Shown here in pieces: positions 1-5,421 of a DNA stretch of 7,953 nt. The translations under genes were made by a program, and so were the position numbers. Position 1 is the first letter of the stretch. Each line of letters starts with the position of its first letter. This DNA comes from Kiritimatiellia bacterium (GTDB taxonomy: Bacteria; Verrucomicrobiota; Kiritimatiellia; SLAD01). Where the stretch lies: assembly GCA_007128275.1 (NCBI GenBank), contig SKXR01000020.1:1-7953 (forward strand), in the 5' to 3' direction. The notes beneath the pieces were generated by a model. That model saw only the letters and a program-made list of their open reading frames with translations. It searched no databases and was not told the DNA's origin.

Positions 1-136
1 AAATACCTCCGCGGCCTCCATTACTATGGCCCTCGACGAAGCCGCCCGGAATGGTCGAATCAAGCGAGGCGAACTGGTGCTGATGGTGGTGTTCGGTGGT
101 GGATTTACATGGGCCGCAAGCTTGGTGGAGTGGTAG
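1..136 (+). CDS. fabH: 3-oxoacyl-ACP synthase III (FabH), C-terminal fragment
   Basis: Partial gene cut by the window start; the reading frame begins at base 2 and ends at TAG 134-136, giving the last 44 residues. FabH condenses acetyl-CoA (or another short acyl-CoA) with malonyl-ACP to start fatty-acid synthesis in the cytosol. The fragment begins NTSAAS, where the Asn is the third member of the family's Cys-His-Asn catalytic triad (Asn274 in E. coli FabH). It ends with the typical LDEA..NGRIKRGELVL and FGGGFTWAASL segments. The number of residues from that Asn to the end (44) equals that in the 317-residue E. coli protein, so the C-terminus is complete. The Cys and His of the triad lie outside the window. 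It is followed after 101 bp by fabD, the usual order in fab clusters. Confidence 0.92.
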   Translation, partial: NTSAASITMALDEAARNGRIKRGELVLMVVFGGGFTWAASLVEW

Positions 137-141
137 GAAGA

Positions 142-221
142 GAGTATTCAGTAATCAGTATTCAGTATTCAGTTGATATCCCGGCCATCGTTTGGACCGA
201 CGTCTTTACTGAACACTGAAA
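142..221. repeat. Opposed 7-bp-period repeat arrays between fabH and fabD
   Basis: The left array has AGT at strict 7-bp spacing: (G/C)AGT starts at 142, 149, 156, 163 and 170, with ATT or AAT between (unit about ATTCAGT). After a 34-bp unique core (174-207), two units of the inverse motif follow, ACTGAAC ACTGAAA (208-221). Bases 160-173 and the reverse complement of 208-221 agree at 12 of 14 positions, so the transcript could fold into a hairpin with a 34-nt loop. The right arm ends just before the weak GGGA ribosome site of fabD (226-229). Function is unknown; heptameric tandem repeats are known in other bacteria, for example the STRR repeats of cyanobacteria. Confidence 0.75.
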
Positions 222-237
222 CAGTGGGATCAATGAC

Positions 238-1161
238 ATGAGTAAGATAGCTATACTGTTTCCCGGCCAGGGCGCGCAAAGCGTGGGCATGGGCAAAGAA
301 CTTGCGGAACAGGTGCCGGAATGCCGTGCCTTGTTTGACCGGGCCGGCGAGGTCCTCGGTTTCGATCTGGCCCACATTTGTTTCGACGGACCGGTTGAGG
401 AGTTGACGAAATCCAATCACGCGCAACCCGCGATTTTTGTGGTGAGCGCTGCGGCCTATGCCGCTCTGAAAAGGGAGCGGCCGGACCTGCAACCCGCCGC
501 GGTCGCCGGACTGAGCTCCGGCGAATGGGCCGCGTTATACGCCGCCGGCGTCGTTTCTTTTGAGGATACATTGCGCGTGCTGGAAGCGCGCGGACGGTTT
601 ATGCAGAAGGCTTGCGAGCAGGAGCCCGGCGGCATGCTCAGCGTCATCGGATTGTCCGTGGATCAACTGGAATCGATCGCGACCGAATGCAGCATCCAAG
701 TCGCGAACCTTAATTCGCCGGAGCAGACGGTTCTTTCCGGCCGGGTGCAGGGCATTGAGCAGGCCGAGGGCATGGCCAAGGAAGCAGGCGCGAAGCGCGC
801 CATTCGCTTGAACGTGGCCGGGGCGTTTCATTCCGAATTGATGGAGCCCGCCGCCCGGGAGCTGGCCGCCTTTCTGGAAGGCATCACTTTTTCCGCGCCC
901 GGCGTACCGGTGGTTTCCAATGTGTTCGGACGGCCGTTCGCATCCGTGGACGAGATCCGTGCCGGCATGGTGCGGCAGGTCACGGAATCCGTGCGCTGGG
1001 TCGAGGATATTCAGTGGATGACCGCGCAGGGCATAGCCACGTACATGGAGTGCGGGCCGGGTAAAGTGTTGTCGGGGCTTGTTAAGCGTATTGACAAGCA
1101 GGCCTCCATTCATAACATTCAGGACCATGCCTCAATAACGGCGGTTTTGGAAAAACTGTAA
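238..1161 (+). CDS. fabD: Malonyl-CoA:ACP transacylase (FabD)
   Basis: FabD moves the malonyl group from CoA to the phosphopantetheine arm of ACP, giving the extender unit for FabH and FabF. The protein has 307 residues, close to E. coli FabD (309). Visible family signatures are FPGQGAQ near the N-terminus (oxyanion-hole Gln11), the nucleophile elbow GLSSGE with Ser93, ARGRFMQ with Arg118 (binds the malonyl carboxylate) and GAFHSELM with His198. The elbow has Leu instead of the common His before the serine. GLSLGE is a known variant in plants, cyanobacteria and planctomycetes, but Ser-Gly-Glu-Trp after it is less usual. The ATG at 238 is preceded by a weak GGGA site; an overlapping ATG at 233 runs straight into a stop. 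fabG starts 23 bp downstream, so the two are probably co-transcribed. Confidence 0.95.
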   Translation: MSKIAILFPGQGAQSVGMGKELAEQVPECRALFDRAGEVLGFDLAHICFDGPVEELTKSNHAQPAIFVVSAAAYAALKRERPDLQPAAVAGLSSGEWAALYAAGVVSFEDTLRVLEARGRFMQKACEQEPGGMLSVIGLSVDQLESIATECSIQVANLNSPEQTVLSGRVQGIEQAEGMAKEAGAKRAIRLNVAGAFHSELMEPAARELAAFLEGITFSAPGVPVVSNVFGRPFASVDEIRAGMVRQVTESVRWVEDIQWMTAQGIATYMECGPGKVLSGLVKRIDKQASIHNIQDHASITAVLEKL

Positions 1162-1184
1162 GCCACTTCGGGAAGGATACTCTC

Positions 1185-1928
1185 ATGGGTCAATTTGACG
1201 GGAAGATTGCGCTGGTCACCGGCGCCGCACGCGGGATCGGTCAGGCCACGGCGCTGAAATTAGCCGCCGGGGGAGCCGACATCGCCCTTTGTGATCTGCA
1301 GAAAGAGTGGATCGCGGAAACGGAGGCCAAGGTCAAGGCATTGGGGCGCCGGGCGGAATCCTTTGCCATGAACGTGGCGAACAGCGAAGACGTAACCCGC
1401 GCCGTGGGCGAGGTGGAAAAAGCATTTGGCCGGATCGACGTACTTGTAAACAACGCGGGCATCACGAAAGACGGGCTGTTGATGCGCATGTCCGAAGAGG
1501 ATTGGGATGACGTGCTGGATATCAACCTGAAGGGCACTTTCCTGTGTACCAAGGCTGTTTCGCGGATCATGATGAAACAGCGGTCCGGGTCCATTGTCAA
1601 TGTGGCCTCCATTATCGGGTTGATTGGAAACGCCGGACAGTGTAATTACTCGGCGTCAAAAGCGGGAGTCATCGCCCTGACAAAATCCGTGGCCAAAGAG
1701 TTGGCCCCCAGAAATATTAGGGCCAATGCAGTCGCTCCCGGGTTTATCAGTACGAAGATGACGGATAATTTGCCGGAAGAAATTCAAAAGAAAATGTTGG
1801 ATAACATCCCTCTGAAACGGTTTGGTACGCCGGATGACGTAGCCAACGTAATCGTATTCCTGGCCGGAGACGAGGCCGCCTATGTCTCGGGGCAGGTGTT
1901 AACCGTTTGCGGAGGTATGGTAACCTGA
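1185..1928 (+). CDS. fabG: 3-oxoacyl-ACP reductase (FabG)
   Basis: FabG reduces 3-oxoacyl-ACP to 3-hydroxyacyl-ACP with NADPH, the first reduction of each elongation round. It is a 247-residue classical short-chain dehydrogenase, close to E. coli FabG (244). The Rossmann cofactor loop TGAARGIG lies at residues 12-19, the NNAG motif near residue 90, and the catalytic Ser142, Tyr155 and Lys159 sit in NVAS and YSASK, with an upstream Asn in DINLKG completing the tetrad. The later APGFI..KMT segment and the C-terminal GQVLTV.GG are typical of FabG rather than of SDRs in general. One oddity is Cys in the C-terminal VCGGM, where Asp or Asn is usual. A strong GGAAGG site (1171-1176) lies 8 bp before the ATG. 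acpP follows after 25 bp. Confidence 0.96.
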   Translation: MGQFDGKIALVTGAARGIGQATALKLAAGGADIALCDLQKEWIAETEAKVKALGRRAESFAMNVANSEDVTRAVGEVEKAFGRIDVLVNNAGITKDGLLMRMSEEDWDDVLDINLKGTFLCTKAVSRIMMKQRSGSIVNVASIIGLIGNAGQCNYSASKAGVIALTKSVAKELAPRNIRANAVAPGFISTKMTDNLPEEIQKKMLDNIPLKRFGTPDDVANVIVFLAGDEAAYVSGQVLTVCGGMVT

Positions 1929-1953
1929 GTGGTAAGAACAAGGAGATAAGCAC

Positions 1954-2196
1954 ATGGCACTGGAAGATAAAGTAAAAGACATCATCGTGGAACAGCTCGG
2001 CGTAAACCCCGAACAGGTCACGCCGGAAGCGTCGTTCATCGAAGACCTCGGCGCTGATTCGCTGGATACCGTCGAATTGGTCATGGCCTTCGAAGAAGAG
2101 TTCGGCGCGGAAATCCCGGATGAAGACGCTGAAAAACTGACCACCGTCGGTGCGGTGAACAGTTACCTGAAGGAAAAAGGATTCGGCGAAGGCTGA
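1954..2196 (+). CDS. acpP: Acyl carrier protein (AcpP)
   Basis: An 80-residue acidic protein with the acyl carrier fold (E. coli ACP is 78). The phosphopantetheine attachment site is Ser36 in GADSLDTVEL, at the same position as in E. coli. The following helix II is rich in Glu (VMAFEEEFG), the surface that FabD, FabF, FabG and FabH recognise, followed by IPDEDAEKLTTVG and a final YLKEKG helix. It carries growing acyl chains in the cytosol for lipid synthesis. The ribosome site is the strongest in the window, AAGGAG at 1940-1945 with 8 bp to the ATG, as expected for a very abundant protein. A 9-bp hairpin follows the stop (2217-2250) and may protect or end part of the transcript. Confidence 0.97.
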   Translation: MALEDKVKDIIVEQLGVNPEQVTPEASFIEDLGADSLDTVELVMAFEEEFGAEIPDEDAEKLTTVGAVNSYLKEKGFGEG

Positions 2197-2216
2197 TTCC
2201 GAAGGACGAATGTCAA

Positions 2217-2250
2217 ACCGGGGAGGCTCGATAAACGGGCACTCCCCGGT
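2217..2250 (+). terminator. Hairpin after acpP, possible partial terminator
   Basis: Perfect 9-bp inverted repeat ACCGGGGAG (2217-2225) and CTCCCCGGT (2242-2250) with a 16-nt loop, starting 20 bp after the acpP stop. It is followed by CTGTCATTCT, which is not a proper T-run, so strong Rho-independent termination is not shown. Between a highly expressed acpP and a less needed fabF, a partial terminator or an mRNA 3'-end stabiliser is likely. The rest of the 162-bp gap shows no further clear signal. Confidence 0.5.
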
Positions 2251-2358
2251 CTGTCATTCTGAGACAATGGACGGTTCCCCCGGGTGACGGCACTCGGTTA
2301 CGGCGCCGATGGTTTCGATTTTCCTGTCGCTTAGACTCTCCCGCAAGGATGTGAACGC

Positions 2359-3603
2359 ATGTCGCGACGCCGCGTAGTAGTCACGGGAATGGGCATTGTG
2401 TCCCCGTTGGGATGCGCCGTAGACCTTTTTTGGACGCGCCTACTCAACGGCGAATCGGGGATTCGGCGCATTCAGCAGATGAATCCGGACGAGTACGACT
2501 CGAAGATCGCCGGAGAAGTGACCGATTTTGATGTCGACGCGTTTATCTCTAAGCGTGAACGCCGCCGCATGGATCCCTTTACGCTGTTCGGTATTGGCGC
2601 GGCCAAAATGGCCGTCACCGATTCGGGACTGGCTTTTGACCAGGAGGATCCGGATCGAGTCGGCGTGGTCATTGGTTCAGGCATCGGCGGCTTGCAAGTG
2701 CTTACGCAGCAGGCACGCATTTTGATGGAGCGCGGGCCGTCGCGCTTTTCCCCTTTTATGATCCCGCAAATGATCGTGGATATCGTCGCCGGGTACGTAT
2801 CCATCGAGTACGGTTTGCGCGGGCCGAACTTCTGTATTACGTCCGCCTGTGCGACCGGGACTCATTGTCTGGGCGAGTCGTTGCGGATTATCCAGTCCGG
2901 CGACGCGGACGTCATGATCGCCGGCGGCACGGAATCCTCCATCTGTGAGTTGGGCATCGGCGGGTTCTCCGCCATGCGGGCGCTCAGCACGCGTAACGAC
3001 GACCCGCAGGGCGCGTCGCGGCCGTTCGATGCGGATCGGGACGGGTTTGTGATTGCGGAAGGCGCCGGCGTCTTGGTGCTTGAGGAGTACGAGCGCGCGA
3101 AAAAGCGCGGTGCAAGAATGTACTGCGAACTGGCGGGATACGGTCGGACCTGCGACGCACATCATATTACGGCGCCGCGCGAAGACGGAAGCGGAGGCGC
3201 GAAGGCCATGTCGTTGGCGGTGAAAGACGCCGGACTGAACGCCACCGATATCGACTACCTTAATGCGCATGGAACGAGCACGCCCCTGAACGACAAGGGC
3301 GAGACCCTGGCCACCAAGGCGGCGCTGGGCGAGGAGCAGGCTCGGAAGATCGCGATCAACTCGACGAAATCGATGATCGGCCACACGCTCGGTGCGGCGG
3401 GCGCGCTGGAATCGGTCGTGTGCGCTCTGACACTGCGCGACGGGATCGTGCATCCCACCATCAACTACACCACGCCCGACCCCGATTGCGATCTGGATTA
3501 CGTTCCCCACGAGGCGCGCGAACTCCATGTGCGAGCCTGTCTCAACAATTCGCTCGGCTTCGGCGGCCACAACGCCACGTTGTGCTTCAAAAAGCTGGAT
3601 TAA
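2359..3603 (+). CDS. fabF: 3-oxoacyl-ACP synthase II (FabF)
   Basis: FabF condenses acyl-ACP with malonyl-ACP in each elongation round. It is 414 residues long, against 413 for E. coli FabF. The N-terminus RRVVVTGMGIVSPLG is diagnostic. The catalytic Cys164 lies in ITSACATGTH, His304 in NAHGTST, and Lys337 and His342 in NSTKSMIGHTLGAAGA. This is the Cys-His-His triad plus the conserved lysine of the elongating KAS I/II type, unlike the Cys-His-Asn of FabH. The C-terminal NNSLGFGGHNATL is also typical. The ATG at 2359 has AAGGA at 2345-2349, 9 bp upstream; the nearby GTG at 2351 is in another frame. The gene closes the fab cluster and faces maf tail-to-tail. FabB is less likely given the length and the FabD-FabG-AcpP context. 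Confidence 0.95.
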   Translation: MSRRRVVVTGMGIVSPLGCAVDLFWTRLLNGESGIRRIQQMNPDEYDSKIAGEVTDFDVDAFISKRERRRMDPFTLFGIGAAKMAVTDSGLAFDQEDPDRVGVVIGSGIGGLQVLTQQARILMERGPSRFSPFMIPQMIVDIVAGYVSIEYGLRGPNFCITSACATGTHCLGESLRIIQSGDADVMIAGGTESSICELGIGGFSAMRALSTRNDDPQGASRPFDADRDGFVIAEGAGVLVLEEYERAKKRGARMYCELAGYGRTCDAHHITAPREDGSGGAKAMSLAVKDAGLNATDIDYLNAHGTSTPLNDKGETLATKAALGEEQARKIAINSTKSMIGHTLGAAGALESVVCALTLRDGIVHPTINYTTPDPDCDLDYVPHEARELHVRACLNNSLGFGGHNATLCFKKLD

Positions 3604-3604
3604 C

Positions 3605-3635
3605 GTTCCCGGCTTAAAGCTCCCCTGCCGGGAAC
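3605..3635 (+). terminator. Hairpin directly after fabF
   Basis: Perfect 9-bp inverted repeat GTTCCCGGC (3605-3613) and GCCGGGAAC (3627-3635) with a 13-nt loop, starting 2 bp after the fabF stop. No T-run follows (CGATCCCTAAG), so it may be a processing or stability hairpin, or a Rho-independent terminator lacking the usual tail. Its position at the end of the fab cluster supports a 3'-end role. Confidence 0.55.
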
Positions 3636-3648
3636 CGATCCCTAAGCG

Positions 3649-3768
3649 CCGTTGAAAAAGGCTCCTCGGGCATGCCTCCACCTCCTCACGGCGGCGGCTA
3701 CGAAGAAACAGACAACGTAACCGCACCCGTGAGGGCGTGGAACTGTGTGGCTATGACTTTTTCAACGG
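3649..3768. repeat. 120-bp imperfect palindrome between convergent fabF and maf
   Basis: The outer arms are a perfect 12-bp inverted repeat, CCGTTGAAAAAG (3649-3660) and CTTTTTCAACGG (3757-3768). Inside are matching inner arms CCTCACGG (3684-3691) and CCGTGAGG (3727-3734), flanked by TCCAC (3677-3681) and GTGGA (3737-3741), so the whole block folds on itself. The right arm ends 4 bp before the complement of the maf stop codon. On either strand the outer arm gives a T-run or A-run, so it could serve as a bidirectional terminator. A MITE-like or other dispersed palindromic element is the alternative; no target duplication was identified. Confidence 0.6.
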
Positions 3769-3772
3769 GCGG

Positions 3773-4342
3773 CTAATCGCCCAGCACCGCCTCAATCATC
3801 GCTTCCACCATCCCGACCGGAAGGCCGATGACGGTGTTGGGATCGCCGTCGAGCCGTTCGACCATGACACACCCTTCCTGTTGCAGGGCGTACGCCCCGG
3901 CATAGGCGAGGGGTTTAGCGATTTCCACGTGATTGCGGATATGGGATTCCGACCATTTGCGCATCGTCACATTCACGGTGTCGTGTGCCGCCACCTTCCT
4001 CGTCCCCCCCGGACCCATCACGCAGACCCCCGTGATGAGCAGGTGGGTGCGACCGCTCAATTCTTTCAGCATCCGCACGGCATCGTCCAGATCTGCCGGC
4101 TTCCCGTAGGTCCGGCCGTCGAGATACAGGACCGTATCCGCGCCAATGACGACGGCGTCATGGTGCTCAGAGGCGACAGCCATCGCCTTCTGCTCGGCGA
4201 GAAGTTCGACGTACTCATTCGGGTCTTCACCCGGCTCGTACGGACGTTCATGCACGCCGGATGGTTGCTGGATGAATTCGTAGCCCGCCGCACGCAAGAG
4301 TTCGGCGCGGGCGCGGGAAAAGGAGGCGAGGACAAGTTTCAT
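3773..4342 (-). CDS. maf: Maf-family nucleotide pyrophosphatase
   Basis: Maf proteins hydrolyse unusual or excess nucleoside triphosphates (dTTP/UTP in the YhdE branch, m7GTP in the YceF branch) to monophosphate and pyrophosphate; some affect septum formation. The protein has 189 residues, the normal size. Motifs are LASFS..ARAELL (residues 5-16), LAEQKA (48-53), IGADTVLYLDG with Asp69 (65-75), GKP (80-82), GRTH (97-100), AGAYALQ (148-154) and DPNTVIGLP (166-174). The usual SPRR at the N-terminus reads SRAR here, losing the Pro and one Arg. The ERLDGDPNT..GLP end resembles YceF while AGAYALQ resembles YhdE, so the substrate branch is open. Its ATG lacks a visible Shine-Dalgarno site; a 7-bp repeat array lies immediately upstream. 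A weak TTGAGG-18 bp-TATGCA promoter (4397-4426) is possible in the array core. Maf genes lie near mreBCD in E. coli and B. subtilis, as here. Confidence 0.9.
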   Translation of the reverse strand: MKLVLASFSRARAELLRAAGYEFIQQPSGVHERPYEPGEDPNEYVELLAEQKAMAVASEHHDAVVIGADTVLYLDGRTYGKPADLDDAVRMLKELSGRTHLLITGVCVMGPGGTRKVAAHDTVNVTMRKWSESHIRNHVEIAKPLAYAGAYALQQEGCVMVERLDGDPNTVIGLPVGMVEAMIEAVLGD

Positions 4343-4348
4343 GGGACG

Positions 4349-4474
4349 GGTTGTTGGTTCTAGGTTCTAGGTTATGGGTTATGGGGAGAGGGATGATGCA
4401 TATTTTCGTGAAAGTACCAACCTCAAATCTTCGCCGCCACTCACCCTTAAACCATTAACCACTAACCAAGAACC
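4349..4474. repeat. Opposed GGTT/AACC 7-bp-period arrays upstream of maf
   Basis: GGTT recurs at 4349, 4356, 4363, 4370 and 4377, exactly every 7 bp, with variable triplets (GTT, CTA, CTA, ATG, ATG). After a core of about 65 bp with an AT-rich part, the inverse AACC recurs at 4450, 4457, 4464 and 4471, also every 7 bp. The outermost parts pair best: 4349-4359 matches the reverse complement of 4464-4474 at 10 of 11 positions. The block fills nearly the whole 134-bp gap between the two - strand genes, running from 7 bp upstream of the maf start codon to 3 bp short of the upstream gene's stop. Its layout copies that at 142-221 but the repeat unit differs. Confidence 0.8.
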
Positions 4475-4476
4475 AT

Positions 4477-5061
4477 TCATGGCAGCGTGCCGAAGAGCAG
4501 AATACCCTCGCGTTCGACGCGACGCCATAGCGCGTCGTTCTTGTCTTCGTCCATGTTGTTGACGTCCAGCAATACCGGGTCAATGGATACCGCGTATCGT
4601 TGCGTGACGGCTTCATTGAGTGCGTCCATGCAACTGAATGCTCGGATGCGATTCCTGCCGGTGGAAAAAATCATCGTCAACTGGATGCGTGTGTTGAGTG
4701 AACTTTCATCCCGGGCCAGCGGTCCGGTGGCTACAACGGCAATGGGGCGGGGGAGTACGTGTCGGCGCACGGTCTTGGTGAAATCCGTCCAGAAGAGGTC
4801 TTCCGCTTCGAACGCCGGTTTCAGTCCTTTGGCGACGAAGTAGTTGTTGCGGTTCAGCGTGTAGTGGTGTTTGTTGCCCGATTCCTCGAATTGGACGGCA
4901 AAACTGTCGACCAAGGCATCGAGGGCGAGCATGGTGGCCCGGTTGGAGAGGCCCGTGCGGCGTTCAATCTCACGTCCACTCAGAGGCGTCTGGGCGTGGT
5001 ACAACGTCCGGAGTACCAGCAACTGGCTGTATCGCGTGATGAGGACATTCAATCCATGCAT
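4477..5061 (-). CDS. Winged-helix protein with degenerate nucleotidyltransferase-like domain
   Basis: I do not recognise a named gene. The 194-residue product looks two-domain. Residues 8-76 fit a winged helix: a first helix, then LSGREIERRTG (27-37) and LSNRATMLALDAL (38-50) as helix-turn-helix, then a wing with FEESGNKHHYTLN. Residues 105-194 resemble the small nucleotidyltransferase (MNT-like) fold: VVATGPLARDE (109-119) sits where GSxARGE is expected, TRIQLTMIF (124-132) where SDIDLLVIF is expected, and GILLFGTLP closes the protein like the usual G.LLYG. The Ser of the GS motif is Pro114, and both metal-binding Asps are replaced (Arg125, Gln127), so catalysis is unlikely. A DNA-binding regulator that uses the inactive domain to sense or dimerise is my inference. 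ATG 5061 is the first in-frame start after an upstream stop; no Shine-Dalgarno is seen. maf lies 134 bp downstream on the same strand. Confidence 0.72.
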   Translation of the reverse strand: MHGLNVLITRYSQLLVLRTLYHAQTPLSGREIERRTGLSNRATMLALDALVDSFAVQFEESGNKHHYTLNRNNYFVAKGLKPAFEAEDLFWTDFTKTVRRHVLPRPIAVVATGPLARDESSLNTRIQLTMIFSTGRNRIRAFSCMDALNEAVTQRYAVSIDPVLLDVNNMDEDKNDALWRRVEREGILLFGTLP

Positions 5062-5067
5062 GCGATC

Positions 5068-5095
5068 AGTATATCGGCTTTCCGGCGCTCGTCGA
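5068..5095 (-). promoter_or_regulatory. Candidate promoter of the winged-helix gene, possibly leaderless
   Basis: Read on the - strand, TATACT (5073 to 5068, one mismatch to TATAAT) is preceded after 16 bp by TCGACG (5095 to 5090, four of six to TTGACA). Only 6 bp separate the -10 box from the ATG at 5061, so transcription would start at or next to the start codon. This agrees with the absence of a ribosome site. The palindrome GCTCGTCGAGC (5087-5097) covers the -35 box and could be an autoregulatory operator. Confidence 0.4.
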
Positions 5096-5177
5096 GCCCG
5101 GGCTATTGGTGGTTGGGAAGAGATTCAGGATCATTCAGTCCTTTGCATTGCAAAGCCGACGCTTGCCAATCGCTTTT

Positions 5178-5230
5178 GAGGGCGAAGCTATGCGACGCCG
5201 AGCCAGCCGGTCTCGCATAGCTCGACCCTC
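5178..5230. repeat. Palindromic repeat, copy 1
   Basis: The arms of 18 nt are GAGGG-3 nt-AGCTATGCGA (5178-5195) and TCGCATAGCT-3 nt-CCCTC (5213-5230), pairing perfectly except for a 3-nt internal loop, around a 17-nt loop. Two segments recur in copy 2: GAAGCTATGCGACGCCG (5184-5200) matches 5293-5309 at 16 of 17 positions, and the 22 bases 5212-5233 match 5328-5349 at 19 of 22. This is a REP-like dispersed palindrome; function unknown. Confidence 0.7.
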
Positions 5231-5253
5231 CAATTCACCGATGCGCACGTCAA

Positions 5254-5348
5254 TGGAGGGCGGCTTGTCCCGCCGAAGGCCTTGCGAAGGCGGAAGCTAC
5301 GCGACGCCGTCTGGCGGAGATTGGGGGCTCGTATAACTCGCCCCTCCA
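5254..5348. repeat. Palindromic repeat, copy 2 (longer, decayed arms)
   Basis: The ends are a perfect 7-bp inverted repeat, TGGAGGG (5254-5260) and CCCTCCA (5342-5348). It shares the two segments described for copy 1 but has extra sequence on the left, CCGCC...GGCGG around 5270-5292, forming its own stem. The AGCTACGCGA and TCGTATAACT parts, which pair fully in copy 1, have two mismatches plus a wobble here, so this copy looks older or less constrained. Confidence 0.6.
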
Positions 5349-5421
5349 AGACCGCTGGTTTTGCGAAGCCGGTTCGCTAATGCGGATTCGGCTAACCCAT
5401 CTTCAATGGCTATTTTATCTC

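Noticed and set aside
142..221. CRISPR array
   Set aside because: The repeat period is 7 bp, with no 20-40 bp repeats, no spacers and no cas genes. The same holds for 4349-4474.
2677..3726. 349-codon open frame on the - strand
   Set aside because: It lies opposite fabF, whose active-site residues and length are all in place. The product is rich in Arg with no family motif, as expected for an antisense shadow of GC-rich code.
3737..4363. 208-codon open frame on the + strand
   Set aside because: It mirrors maf on the other strand; the product is rich in His and Arg and shows no domain, and it begins inside the palindrome at 3649-3768.
4759..5336. Several + strand open frames (4759-5220, 4871-5179, 5106-5336)
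   Set aside because: The first two lie largely opposite the winged-helix gene. The last reads through the palindromic repeats and has no ribosome site or recognisable motif.
5178..5349. Insertion sequence
   Set aside because: Inverted ends are present but there is no transposase frame and no visible target duplication; it is too short, so a non-coding repeat is the better reading.
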